DNA of 64,000 bases from positions 1 to 64,000 of the forward strand of contig CALALX010000014.1 in assembly GCA_937925635.1 (NCBI GenBank), read 5' to 3'. Shown in pieces: positions 51,753-61,034 of this stretch (position 1 is the stretch's first letter; every line of letters starts with the position of its first letter). A program made the position numbers and the translations under genes. The notes beneath the pieces are model-generated. The model saw nothing but the letters and a program-made list of their open reading frames with translations. It made no database searches and was not told the DNA's origin. Source of the DNA: an uncultured Caulobacter sp. (GTDB lineage: Bacteria > Pseudomonadota > Alphaproteobacteria > Caulobacterales > Caulobacteraceae).

Positions 51753-52796
51753 ATGAACGCTCCGACCAATATGAAGGCCCAGCTGCTCGGCACGACCGTC
51801 GAGCACATCGACATCGCCAGCTTCGACGCGCGTCCGATCATCGACAGCATGCGCAAGATGTCGTTCAGCTCGCGCGACACCGCCCGCGCGGCCGACATCT
51901 TCAACATGGCGCTGGAAGACAAGGACTGCTCGCCGTGGCTGATCCTGGCCGGCTCGACCTCGGCCGGCGGCTGCATGCACGTCTACCGGGACATGGTGAA
52001 GTTCGGCATGATCGACGCGGTGGTCGCCACCGGCGCCTCGATCGTCGACATGGATTTCTTTGAGGCCCTGGGCTTCAAACACTATCAGGCGGCCGGCCCG
52101 GTCGACGACAACGTCCTGCGCGACAACTACATCGACCGCATCTACGACACCTACATCGACGAGGAAGAACTCCAGGCCTGCGACCACACCATCCTGGAGA
52201 TCGCCAATCGCCTGGAGCCGCGCGGCTACAGCTCGCGCGAGTTCATCTGGGAGATGGGCAAGTGGCTGAGCGAGGGCAACGCCAAGAAGCCCGGCAGCCT
52301 GATCCAGACCGCCTATGAAGAAGGCGTGCCGATCTTCTGTCCGGCCTTCGTCGACAGCTCGGCGGGCTTCGGCCTGGTCAAGCACCAGAAAGAGCGCGCC
52401 GCCGCCGGCAAGCCCTACCTGATGCTCGACGCCATCGCCGACTTCCGCGAGCTGACCGACATCAAGATCGCCGCCGGCGTCACCGGTCTGTTCATGGTCG
52501 GCGGCGGCGTGCCGAAGAACTTCGCTCAGGACACCGTCGTCTGCGCCGAGATCCTCGGCGTCGAGGCCGAGATGCACCGCTACGCCGTGCAGATCACCGT
52601 CGCCGATGTGCGGGACGGCGCCTGCAGTTCCTCGACGCTCAAGGAGGCCGCCTCCTGGGGCAAGGTGCAGACCACGCATGAGCAGATGGTCTTCGCCGAG
52701 GCGACGACGGTCGTTCCGCTGATCGGTTCGGACGCCTACCACCGGGGCGCCTGGAAGAGCCGCGAGAAGCGTCGCTGGCAGAAGCTGTTCGCCTGA
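51753..52796 (+). CDS. Deoxyhypusine synthase-like polyamine synthase (probable homospermidine synthase)
   Basis: A 347-residue protein of the deoxyhypusine synthase family. Bacteria lack the eIF5A substrate, and their homologues transfer aminobutyl groups between small polyamines, usually giving homospermidine. NAD-binding segments are seen near GSTSAGG and GASIVD. GGGVPKNF matches the second conserved lysine region, and Lys304 in ASWGK corresponds to the catalytic lysine of the human enzyme. It follows the decarboxylase, giving a complete short route from ornithine. A related guanidino-polyamine product is possible. Confidence 0.85.
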   Translation: MNAPTNMKAQLLGTTVEHIDIASFDARPIIDSMRKMSFSSRDTARAADIFNMALEDKDCSPWLILAGSTSAGGCMHVYRDMVKFGMIDAVVATGASIVDMDFFEALGFKHYQAAGPVDDNVLRDNYIDRIYDTYIDEEELQACDHTILEIANRLEPRGYSSREFIWEMGKWLSEGNAKKPGSLIQTAYEEGVPIFCPAFVDSSAGFGLVKHQKERAAAGKPYLMLDAIADFRELTDIKIAAGVTGLFMVGGGVPKNFAQDTVVCAEILGVEAEMHRYAVQITVADVRDGACSSSTLKEAASWGKVQTTHEQMVFAEATTVVPLIGSDAYHRGAWKSREKRRWQKLFA

Positions 52797-52821
52797 CGCG
52801 TCCCAGTTGCCAGACCGATCA

Positions 52822-52857
52822 AGCCGCGCGAGGGTTCTTCCCTCGTGCGGCTTTTTC
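52822..52857 (+). terminator. Rho-independent terminator after the polyamine genes
   Basis: AGCCGCGCGAGGG pairs with CCCTCGTGCGGCT (one mismatch-type G-T pair) around a TTCTT loop, followed by a TTTTT run. This is a textbook intrinsic terminator, 26 bp after the stop of the synthase gene. Confidence 0.9.
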
Positions 52858-52872
52858 ATTTGGGACCCTAGA

Positions 52873-53346
52873 ATGCGCCCTGTCATCGTCGTGCTGGCCG
52901 TCAGCGCCCTGTCGCTCGCCGCGTGCGGCAGGAAGGACGAGACGCCCAAGCCAGGCTTGAAGGTCGGCCCCGGCGGCTCTGTGACCATCACCGGCAAGGA
53001 CGGCGCGGTCGTCCGCTCCGGGGCCAACGTCAAGGCGGACCTGCCCGACTTCGCGCCCCTCTACCCCGGCGCAGCGCCGTCGGGTTCGGTCACCAGTGTC
53101 GCGAGCGCCGAGGGCAAGGGCGGCATGTATGTCTACACTGCGGCGGCTTTCCCAGAGCAGGTGCTGGCCTTCTACCGCGACAAGGCGAAGGCGGCCGGCC
53201 TCGGCGAGGCCGCGGAGATGAACATGGGGGCGGCGCGAATGTTCAGCGCGACCGACGAGGCGAGCCGGCGTTCGCTGCAAGTGATCGTCACCGGAGAGGG
53301 CTCGGGTTCGAACGTCAGCCTGACCTGGAGCGTCCCGAAGGCTTGA
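52873..53346 (+). CDS. Small lipoprotein of unknown function
   Basis: A 157-residue lipoprotein. The ATG at 52873 is chosen because it gives MRPVIVVLAVSALSLAAC, a signal with lipobox LAAC; upstream in-frame codons fall in the terminator. The mature part has a short linker (GRKDETPKPG) and a domain with LPDFAPLYPGAAP and FPEQVLAFYRDKAKAAGL, a pattern seen in small periplasmic proteins with no known role. It is likely anchored to a membrane. Confidence 0.8.
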   Translation: MRPVIVVLAVSALSLAACGRKDETPKPGLKVGPGGSVTITGKDGAVVRSGANVKADLPDFAPLYPGAAPSGSVTSVASAEGKGGMYVYTAAAFPEQVLAFYRDKAKAAGLGEAAEMNMGAARMFSATDEASRRSLQVIVTGEGSGSNVSLTWSVPKA

Positions 53347-53410
53347 GCCTTTGGGGCTTGCCAGGCTTTCGCCGGCTGGCGATGCTTGCAGCCGTCGGGA
53401 GGACTCACCA

Positions 53411-54187
53411 ATGCAACGTACACGGAAGATGATCGTCGCCGCGGCGATGGTCGCGACGCTGGCCGCCGGCGCCGCCTGGGCCCAGCTGCCGTGGAAGGGC
53501 TACCTGGGCGACGCCGCCCCCGACACGACCTTCGTGGTGCCGCCCGCGCCGCAGGCCGGCTCGGCGGAAGCGGAGGCCGATCGCGCCATCTTCAAAGCGA
53601 CCCGCGCCCTGCAGGGCACGCCGCGCTGGGACATGGCGATCGCAGACGCGAAGGAGCGTGAGGTCGGCAAGGCCTTCGCCTGCGCCGTCGGGGCGGAGGT
53701 CGGGTTCGTGTCGACTCCGAAGATCGGCAAGCTCCTGATGCGCGTCGCGCCGGACCTGACCAGGGCCGTCGATCGACCGAAATCCTACTACAGCCGCAAG
53801 CGCCCCTACCTGGTGGACGACGGCCCGATCTGCGTCGCCCGTGAGAAGGCGCTGGACGAGAGCCCCGACTATCCATCCGGGCATGCGAGCTGGGGCTGGG
53901 CGGTCGGACTCATCCTCGCCGAGCTGGCGCCGGATCGCGCCGACAGGATCCTCCTGCGCGCTCGCGCCTTCACCGAGAGCCGGGCGGTCTGCGGCGTGCA
54001 CAACGCCAGCTCGGTCGCCGCGGGACGCGACAACGGCACGGCGGTCGTCGCCGCCCTGCACAGCTCGCCGGAATTCCGCGCGGACATGGAGGAGGCCCGC
54101 GCCGAACTCGCCGCCCTGCGCGCCAAGACCGGCCCAATCGAAGGCTGTGACGCCGAGGCCGCGCTGCTGGCGACACCGGCCTGGTGA
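53411..54187 (+). CDS. Class A acid phosphatase (PAP2/PhoN-like), secreted
   Basis: A 258-residue exported phosphatase. The signal peptide is cut after AWAQ. The PAP2 motifs are in order: KRPYLVDDGP, PSGHASWGW and SRAVCGVHNASSV, which fit KxxxxxxRP-PSGH-SRxxxxxH. Such enzymes remove phosphate from nucleotides and sugar phosphates in the periplasm. It may belong with the phosphate genes to its left, but I see no Pho box in front of it. Confidence 0.9.
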   Translation: MQRTRKMIVAAAMVATLAAGAAWAQLPWKGYLGDAAPDTTFVVPPAPQAGSAEAEADRAIFKATRALQGTPRWDMAIADAKEREVGKAFACAVGAEVGFVSTPKIGKLLMRVAPDLTRAVDRPKSYYSRKRPYLVDDGPICVAREKALDESPDYPSGHASWGWAVGLILAELAPDRADRILLRARAFTESRAVCGVHNASSVAAGRDNGTAVVAALHSSPEFRADMEEARAELAALRAKTGPIEGCDAEAALLATPAW

Positions 54188-54234
54188 TCCCGCGCCGCTT
54201 GCCCTGACCGCCGCCCGCCTCTACCTGTCAGGCC

Positions 54235-54720
54235 ATGGCTCATGCGCACGCCTGCGACCACGACCACGACCAGCCCGGGTTGACCGGGGGAGCGCTGTCG
54301 GCCGGGCTGGCCGCCGCTGAGGCGCGCTGCGACGCCGCGGGTCAGCGCCTCACCGCCCCGCGGCGCCGGGTGCTGGAGCTGCTGCTGCAGGCGGGTCAGC
54401 CCGTGAAGGCCTACGATCTGATCGCCGGCTTCGGCGCCGGCGGCGAGCCGGCCAAGCCGCCCACCGTCTACCGGGCGCTGGACTTCCTGTCGAAGCACGG
54501 CTTCGCGCACCGCATCGAGAGCCTCAACGCCTACATCGCCTGCGGCGGCGGCAGTGAGGGCCACGCGGCGGCCTTCCTGATCTGCGACTGCTGCGGCCGA
54601 ACCCGCGAGATCGCGCCGGTCGGCACGTCCGAGATCGAGCGACTGGCCGCCGACCGAGGCTTCACCCTGACCGGCCTGACCGTGGAGGCCCACGGCCGCT
54701 GCGAGGATTGCCGCGCCTGA
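54235..54720 (+). CDS. zur: Fur-family regulator, Zur-like
   Basis: A 161-residue Fur-family repressor. The N-terminus is unusually rich in His, Cys and Asp (AHAHACDHDHD). A winged helix covers about residues 35-95 (LTAPRRRVLELLLQAG, PTVYRALDFLSKHGFAHRIES), and two CxxC pairs (CDCC and CEDC) form the structural zinc site. The AYIACGG pattern favours zinc-sensing Zur over Fur. No zinc transporter lies nearby. It overlaps the thioesterase gene by one base. Confidence 0.85.
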   Translation: MAHAHACDHDHDQPGLTGGALSAGLAAAEARCDAAGQRLTAPRRRVLELLLQAGQPVKAYDLIAGFGAGGEPAKPPTVYRALDFLSKHGFAHRIESLNAYIACGGGSEGHAAAFLICDCCGRTREIAPVGTSEIERLAADRGFTLTGLTVEAHGRCEDCRA

Positions 54721-55655
54721 TGTCCGACGACGGAATCGAGATCTGGCGCGGGGGCGTCAACACCTGGGAATGCGACGAGATGGGGCACATGAATGTGCGC
54801 TTCTACGTCGCCAAGGCGGCAGAGGGCCTGGTCGGAATGGCGGCCGCCCTGGGCCTGCCGCAGGCCTTCACCGTCCACGCCGAGTCGACCCTGCTGGTCC
54901 GCGAGCAGCACATCCGGTTCCTGCGGGAGGCCCACGCCGGCGCCGCCCTGCACATGACCGGCGGGGTGGTCGAAATGGGCGAGGACGAGGCGCGGCTTGT
55001 CCAGCTCCTCTGGCATAGCGAGACCGGCGTCCTGGCCGCGACCTTCCAGACCGTGGTCGCCCACGTCACGCCGCGCGACGGCCGCGCCTTTCCCTGGAGC
55101 CATCGCACGCGAGCGCTGGCGGCCGACCTGGCCCTCGCCGTGCCCGAGCCGGCCGCGGCGCGCAGCGTCTCGCTGGCTCCGGTCGAGTCGATGGCCAGCC
55201 TCGCGCGGGCCGACGAACTCGGCCTCGTCCGCATCGCCCAGGGGGCCGTCGCCCCCCAGGATTGCGACATTTTCGGCCGCATGCTGCCCGAGTTGTTCAT
55301 CGGTCGGGTCTCGGACGGCATCGCCCGCCTCGTGCGCGGCTTCCGCGAGACGGTGACCAGCGACGCAGAGGAGAAGCCCAGACGGGTCGGTGGTGCGGTG
55401 CTTGAATACCGTCTCATCCACCTCGACTGGCCGCGCGCCGGTCAGCGGCTGGAGATCCGCTCGGGCCTGAAGACCGCCGACGCCCGAACCAAGACCATGG
55501 TCCACTGGATGGTCGATCCCGACACCGGAAAGCCGTGGGGCACGTCTGAGGCGGTTGCGATCACCTTCGACCTGGACGCCCGCAAGATCGTGCCGATCAG
55601 CGAGGCCGCCCGCGAGCAGCTGATGCGGCAGGCGACCCCGGGGCTGACGCTCTGA
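54720..55655 (+). CDS. Thioesterase family protein (double hot-dog)
   Basis: A 311-residue protein with two hot-dog folds. The first has CDEMGHMNVRFYVAKAAEG, the catalytic pattern of 4-hydroxybenzoyl-CoA/acyl-ACP thioesterases. The second repeats QDCDIFGRMLPELFIGRVSDG. It would hydrolyse acyl-CoA or acyl-carrier thioesters. The ATG at 54720 shares a base with the zur stop. The natural acyl chain is unknown. Confidence 0.85.
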   Translation: MSDDGIEIWRGGVNTWECDEMGHMNVRFYVAKAAEGLVGMAAALGLPQAFTVHAESTLLVREQHIRFLREAHAGAALHMTGGVVEMGEDEARLVQLLWHSETGVLAATFQTVVAHVTPRDGRAFPWSHRTRALAADLALAVPEPAAARSVSLAPVESMASLARADELGLVRIAQGAVAPQDCDIFGRMLPELFIGRVSDGIARLVRGFRETVTSDAEEKPRRVGGAVLEYRLIHLDWPRAGQRLEIRSGLKTADARTKTMVHWMVDPDTGKPWGTSEAVAITFDLDARKIVPISEAAREQLMRQATPGLTL

Positions 55656-55664
55656 CGGGACGCT

Positions 55665-56555
55665 TCATCCGGCCTGAGGCGACCCCGCCGCCTCCAGCAG
55701 CGCCTCACGCACCAGCTCGGGCCGCTCCATCGGCAGGAAGTGGCTGGTTCCCGGGACAAGGTCCAGCCGCACGCCCCGCGCCAGCACCGCCGCCTCGTGG
55801 AGGTCGAACTGGCAGGTCGAGGCATGCTCGGCCTTGAGGATGCGGATCGGGGCCGTCTCCGCGGCGAAGGCGCCGAGGGTGTCGTGGAACTGGGCGCCGA
55901 AGTTGGCGGCTTCCCACTCCGGCGCGCAGCAGAGGCGCAGGCCGCCCTGGCCATCCTCGACCAGGCCGTCGACGAGATAGTCGCGAAGGACTTCGTCCGG
56001 CCAGGTCTTGAACGCACCGCGGCCGTGGTAGGCCTCGAACGCCGCCTCGCGGCTTGGAAAGGTCGCGCGCCGACGTCGGGCGCCCTGGGCCAGCGGCGAA
56101 TCGCGCAGGCCTTCGGGGCCGAAGCTCGCCACGCGTTCGGGGGTGATGATCACCGGGTCGAAAAGCACCAGCCGCCGGGCGGCGTCGACACGTTCACCGG
56201 CCGCCAGGAGGCAGGCCGTGCCGCCCATGGAATGGCCGGACAGAACCGTGGGCGTCTCTTCCAGGGCGTCGAGCAGCGCCAGCAGGTCATCGCGAAAGCC
56301 GAGCCAGGAATTCTTCGCGCCAGGGTCGGCGGGGAGCGTCGTGCGGCCGTGTCCGCGTTGATCGACGGCAAGCACGCGCAGCCGGTCAGCCAGCGGCGCG
56401 AGGATGGTGCGGTAGGTCGCGGCATTGAACCCATTGGCGTGGAGGAAGATCACGTCCAGGGGCCGGTCGGCCGGCCCGAACTCCAGGGCGGCGATCTCGC
56501 CGTCCGGAACAGCGATCATCCGGCGACGGACGGGCGAGAGGTCAGGCAGGGTCAT
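55665..56555 (-). CDS. Alpha/beta hydrolase
   Basis: A 296-residue cytoplasmic hydrolase. The oxyanion-side strand is VIFLHANGFNAATY. The nucleophile elbow is GHSMGG near residue 107, with the expected acid in the ILKAEHAS region and the histidine in GTSHFLPMERPE. It resembles epoxide hydrolase/lipase-type proteins, but substrates in this superfamily cannot be predicted. It is convergent with the thioesterase gene, nine bases apart. Confidence 0.88.
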   Translation of the reverse strand: MTLPDLSPVRRRMIAVPDGEIAALEFGPADRPLDVIFLHANGFNAATYRTILAPLADRLRVLAVDQRGHGRTTLPADPGAKNSWLGFRDDLLALLDALEETPTVLSGHSMGGTACLLAAGERVDAARRLVLFDPVIITPERVASFGPEGLRDSPLAQGARRRRATFPSREAAFEAYHGRGAFKTWPDEVLRDYLVDGLVEDGQGGLRLCCAPEWEAANFGAQFHDTLGAFAAETAPIRILKAEHASTCQFDLHEAAVLARGVRLDLVPGTSHFLPMERPELVREALLEAAGSPQAG

Positions 56556-56735
56556 CGTCCCTGCCTAGAGGGTTCCCCTTGCGTGAGTCGAGACATCCGA
56601 GGGTCCGATCGCGACCGAAGGCGCGATAACCTCTTGGCGCAACTTCCCGCCTGCGCCATGTGTTTCTCTAGGGACGAAAAACCGGGGCTGAAGCGTCGTT
56701 CGCGCGCCGCACGCCCCGCGCTGGAGTGAACGGCC

Positions 56736-57314
56736 ATGAAGACCATCAAGGCGACCGCCCTGGCGGGACTGCTGGTCGCGGCGACCATGCTGACCGCCTG
56801 CGCGACCGCCACGCCCTATCAGCCCAACGTGCCGGGCCAGTCGGTATCCGGCGGCTTCTCCGAAAGCCGGCTCGAGACCAATCGTTTCCGGGTCTCGTTC
56901 GCGGGCAACAGCCTGACGTCACGCGAAACCGTCGAGCGCTACCTGCTCTACCGGGCGGCGGAGGTGACCGTCGGCGAGGGCTATGACTGGTTCACGCTGG
57001 TCGAACGGGACACCGACCGCAAGGCTCGGACCTATGTCGATCCGCCGTCCTATGGACCCTACGGGGCCTACGGGTGGTGGCGCCCGTCCTGGCGATACTA
57101 TGGCCCGACCTGGGGCTGGCGGCGCTGGGATCCCTGGTACGGTGATCCGTTCTGGGCGGACCGCATGGATGTGCGCACCATCGAGAAGTTCGAGGCCACG
57201 GCCGAGATCGTGCTCGGTCGCGGCGCAAAGCCAGCCGACGACCCCCGAGCCTTCGACGCGCACGACGTGATGGCCAACCTCGGCCCGACCATCCAGCGGC
57301 CGGTCCCGAACTGA
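56736..57314 (+). CDS. CC0125/CC1285-family lipoprotein
   Basis: A 192-residue lipoprotein with lipobox LTAC (MKTIKATALAGLLVAATMLTAC). The domain begins FRVSFAGNSLTSRETVERYLLYRAAEVT, which defines the Caulobacter CC0125/CC1285 family. A central stretch rich in Trp, Tyr, Gly and Pro (YGAYGWWRPSWRYYGPTWGW) precedes DVRTIEKFEATAEIVLG. Its function is unknown. The family points to Caulobacterales as host lineage. Confidence 0.88.
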   Translation: MKTIKATALAGLLVAATMLTACATATPYQPNVPGQSVSGGFSESRLETNRFRVSFAGNSLTSRETVERYLLYRAAEVTVGEGYDWFTLVERDTDRKARTYVDPPSYGPYGAYGWWRPSWRYYGPTWGWRRWDPWYGDPFWADRMDVRTIEKFEATAEIVLGRGAKPADDPRAFDAHDVMANLGPTIQRPVPN

Positions 57315-57327
57315 CGGGGCAAAGAGA

Positions 57328-57353
57328 AAGGGCGGCCCTCACGAGCCGCCCTT
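57328..57353. terminator. Bidirectional terminator
   Basis: AAGGGCGGC pairs with GCCGCCCTT over nine bases around an eight-base loop, between a plus-strand lipoprotein gene and a minus-strand dehydrogenase gene that converge. Pyrimidine-rich tails follow on both strands (CGTCTTC and TCTCTTTG), so it can serve both. Confidence 0.8.
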
Positions 57354-57376
57354 CGTCTTCGATGATGGATCGCCTG

Positions 57377-58165
<789 letters not shown>

Positions 58166-58218
58166 GGACGGCTCCCCGTGCGTTGTGTTGAACTACAGTC
58201 GAACAGCGGTTTAGCCCC

Positions 58219-58620
58219 ATGAGCGCCAAATCCAAGCCGTCACCCGACGTCAACGCGGTGATTGATCCATCGAACGCCCTGGTTCCGGAGACGGTCCGGG
58301 TCAACGAAGTCCGTGTGGAAAAGGGGTTCTGGCCCAAGATCCGCAGGGTCGCGACGCGGATTCCCTTCGCTGCCGACGCCCTTTCGGTCTGGTGGTGCGC
58401 GCGCGATCCGGAGACACCGACGGCGGCCAAGGGCATGATGCTGGCGGCGCTCGCCTACTTCGTGCTGCCGACGGACGCCATTCCCGACATCCTCGCCGGC
58501 ATCGGCTTCACCGATGACGCGGCGGTGTTCGCGGCGCTGCTGGCGGTGGTGGGAAAGAACGTGAAGGCCAAGCACCGCGAGGCGGCGCGAGCGTTCCTCG
58601 ACCGGTTCGCGGGCGACTGA
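58219..58620 (+). CDS. DUF1232 (YkvA) membrane protein
   Basis: A 133-residue protein. The family core is AKGMMLAALAYFVLPTDAIPDILAGIGFTDDAAVFAALLAVV with its YFVLPxDxIPD signature, forming one or two membrane helices. The N-terminal 50 residues are soluble. The family has no firm function. It is divergent from the dehydrogenase gene and 28 bp before the YhhN gene. Confidence 0.85.
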   Translation: MSAKSKPSPDVNAVIDPSNALVPETVRVNEVRVEKGFWPKIRRVATRIPFAADALSVWWCARDPETPTAAKGMMLAALAYFVLPTDAIPDILAGIGFTDDAAVFAALLAVVGKNVKAKHREAARAFLDRFAGD

Positions 58621-58648
58621 GGCGGCAAATGGGGGCGGGGGAACGGCA

Positions 58649-59374
58649 ATGATGGCGCCGCCGACGATCCACGGCCATGGCGGCAAGCTGGTTTGTCTCT
58701 ACGACTGCGGGCCGAGTGATCCGGTCTACGGCGGCGTGTTTCTCCCTGGCCTGCTTTGCGCGCTGGTCTATGGGCTAGCCCTCGCTGGCCGATCGCCCTC
58801 GTGGCCGAGGACGGTGATTAAGACTATCCCAGTGGCGGCGCTGGCGATCTGCGCCGTGCTCTTGCGGGCGCCGCTTTTGCTGACGGTCGGCTTGGCCTTC
58901 TGCGCGGTCGGGGACGCCTTCCTGTCCCGCGACCCGCAGAAGTGGCTACCTTGGGGCCTAGTCGCCTTCCTGCTGGGCCACGCCGCCTACATTGCGCTGT
59001 TCGTGCAGTTCACCGATCCGATGCACGTCGACGGCCCGCCGCAGTTCGTGGCCTGGAGCCTTGTCGCGGTCGCCGCCTTTGCGCTGCTTGCCTTTGTCTG
59101 GAAGCACACGGGCCCGCTGCGGCCGGCGGTCGTGCTCTACGCCGTCGTTATCGCGGTGATGGTCGGCGCAAGCTTCCGCCTCACGCCCTACGAGTGGCCG
59201 GCCATGGCCGGCGCGGTCGCCTTCATGGCGTCGGACGCCATCCTCGCCATCAGCCTGTTTCGCGGTGAGGTGCTGTTCGGCTCGACGCGACTGACCAATT
59301 GGGCGGTCTGGTTCCTGTACTTCGGCGCCCAGCTCGCCATCTGGCGCACCGCGGTCATTTCGGGGCTGATGTAG
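58649..59374 (+). CDS. YhhN family membrane protein (lysoplasmalogenase-like)
   Basis: A 241-residue membrane protein with about seven or eight helices. The conserved part reads GLAFCAVGDAFLSRD and later GAVAFMASDAILAISLF, with the paired aspartates of YhhN/TMEM86 proteins, which hydrolyse the vinyl-ether bond of lysoplasmalogen in animals. The bacterial role is uncertain. The last 20 bases overlap the 3' end of the convergent transporter gene. Confidence 0.85.
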   Translation: MMAPPTIHGHGGKLVCLYDCGPSDPVYGGVFLPGLLCALVYGLALAGRSPSWPRTVIKTIPVAALAICAVLLRAPLLLTVGLAFCAVGDAFLSRDPQKWLPWGLVAFLLGHAAYIALFVQFTDPMHVDGPPQFVAWSLVAVAAFALLAFVWKHTGPLRPAVVLYAVVIAVMVGASFRLTPYEWPAMAGAVAFMASDAILAISLFRGEVLFGSTRLTNWAVWFLYFGAQLAIWRTAVISGLM

Positions 59375-60290
59375 CCTTCGCCCGCTTCGCCAGCTGCTGT
59401 TCGCGCAGGGTGATGAACAGGGTCGAGGCGACGACCAGGGCGGCGCCGGCGATGGTCGCCCAGGTCGGGATCTCGGCGAACAGCAGGAAGCCGACCGCGG
59501 CCGAGAACACCAGCCGGGTGTAGTCGATCGGGGCCATGGCGGCAGCGTCGCCGATCTGCATGCCCTTGATGTAACAGCCCTGAGTAATGGTCCCGAAGAC
59601 GCCCATGGCCGCCAGCAGCAGCAGGTCCTGCGGCGCCGGCCAGCGCCAGACGAACAGCGCCGGCGGGATCGAAAACACCAGCCCCAGAACCGCCGACCAG
59701 ACCAGGAGGGTGAAGGGGCTGTGGTCGCGGGTCATCACTTTCATGCCGGTGATGGTCATGGCGAAGCCGAAGGCCGCGCCCAGCGCCGCCGCCTGGCCCC
59801 AGCCGAAGCCATGCCCAGGCGCGCCCGGCTGCAGCATGACCAGAACCCCCGCGAACCCGACCAGCGCCGCGCCGATGCGCAATGGACCCAGCGGTTCGCG
59901 CAGCACGAAGAAGGCCAGCGGCACCAGCCACAGCGTCCGCGTGAAGGAGAGGGCGTTGGCCTCCGCCAGCGGCAGCACCTGGAAGGCGTAGAAGCTCAGG
60001 ATCATCGAGACGGTGCCGACCGCCGAGCGGAAGAAAAGGATGCCCGGCCGCGTGGTATGAAACGCGCCGCGCCAGTCGCGCAGGATCATCGGGGCCAGAA
60101 CCAGCAGGCCCGCCGCCTGGCGATAGAAGGTCTGCAGCGCGGCCGGATAGTCGTCGCCGAGGAACTTGATGAGGGTCGTCATGACCGTGAAGCCGAGCGC
60201 CGAGGCCAGCATCCACAGCGCGCCGCGTACGTTGGGGGCCAGCGCCGGGCGCGCCGGCAGGGGCGCGACGGGCGGGATCTCGTCAGGCAC
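59355..60290 (-). CDS. DMT superfamily transporter (EamA)
   Basis: A 311-residue exporter-type protein with ten predicted helices in two EamA repeats (GALWMLASALGFTVMTTLIKFLG begins the first, and IDYTRLVFSAAVGFLLFAEIPTW lies in the second). Substrates are usually amino acids or metabolites. It starts three bases after the stop of the 2OG oxygenase gene and shares that transcript. Its 3' end runs 20 bp into the YhhN gene on the other strand. Confidence 0.88.
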   Translation of the reverse strand: MPDEIPPVAPLPARPALAPNVRGALWMLASALGFTVMTTLIKFLGDDYPAALQTFYRQAAGLLVLAPMILRDWRGAFHTTRPGILFFRSAVGTVSMILSFYAFQVLPLAEANALSFTRTLWLVPLAFFVLREPLGPLRIGAALVGFAGVLVMLQPGAPGHGFGWGQAAALGAAFGFAMTITGMKVMTRDHSPFTLLVWSAVLGLVFSIPPALFVWRWPAPQDLLLLAAMGVFGTITQGCYIKGMQIGDAAAMAPIDYTRLVFSAAVGFLLFAEIPTWATIAGAALVVASTLFITLREQQLAKRAKATSAPK

Positions 60291-60293
60291 CGC

Positions 60294-61034
60294 TCACCTC
60301 GCCCGCACCCAGCCCGTGATCGACAGCCGGTCGGCGCCCGCGAACTCCCAGACCGGCGAGACGGCATGCGACTGGGGCACGCGGAACAGGTTCAGGGCGT
60401 TCCAGGCCGGGCTGTAGCCCTCCGCCACGTGGTTGTCTTCGTCGAAGAAGAGCAGCAGCCCGCCCCAGTCCGGGCGCCATGCCGGCGTGAAATTGAGGAC
60501 AAAGGCGAAGAGCCGGTTCTGGCCCTCCATGCCGTCGCTGTGCGCGGTCAGGAAGTCGCCGGGGCGGTAGCGCGTGACCATGGCGTCGCAGAAGGCCGGC
60601 CGGTCATCGCCGGTCAGCGCGCGGATGAAGCCCAGGAAGGCCTCGCTGTTGACGAAGTCGTAGACCGCCTCGACCGGCGCCAGCGCGCCCCCGTGGCGGA
60701 TCCCGGCCTCGATGTCGTTCGACAGTCGCCATTTGTCGAAGCGGTAGAGGAACCCGTCGACCGCCTCACGCTTCATCGCCGCGTTCATCTCGGCGCGCGC
60801 CTTGGCGTCAAGGGCGTCGTAGGCGTCCATATGGGCGTCGAGACCGTCCGAGCCGATCATCACCGACTTTGTCCACGGCGCCGGTCCGGTCAGGCCGGCA
60901 TGGATGTCAGCGGCCCCGGAGCCGGCAAAGAAGCCGGGCAGGTGAATGCGGCCGTGCCGGCGAAAAACCGGTGCGATCTGGCCGGGATCGAGTCCCGGGT
61001 CGATGGCCAACGGCGGGTGCAAGGTCTTGCTCAA
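60294..61034 (-). CDS. 2OG-Fe(II) oxygenase family protein
   Basis: A 246-residue dioxygenase-type protein. The iron site is seen as HSDGMEG (HxD) near residue 165, with the second histidine in RVPQSHAVSPV and the 2-oxoglutarate arginine in RLSITGWVRAR at the end. FAFVLNFTPAWRPDWGGLLLFFDED lies between, as in prolyl-4-hydroxylase-like enzymes. It may hydroxylate a protein or small molecule. It overlaps the upstream dehydrogenase gene by four bases. Confidence 0.85.
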   Translation of the reverse strand: MSKTLHPPLAIDPGLDPGQIAPVFRRHGRIHLPGFFAGSGAADIHAGLTGPAPWTKSVMIGSDGLDAHMDAYDALDAKARAEMNAAMKREAVDGFLYRFDKWRLSNDIEAGIRHGGALAPVEAVYDFVNSEAFLGFIRALTGDDRPAFCDAMVTRYRPGDFLTAHSDGMEGQNRLFAFVLNFTPAWRPDWGGLLLFFDEDNHVAEGYSPAWNALNLFRVPQSHAVSPVWEFAGADRLSITGWVRAR

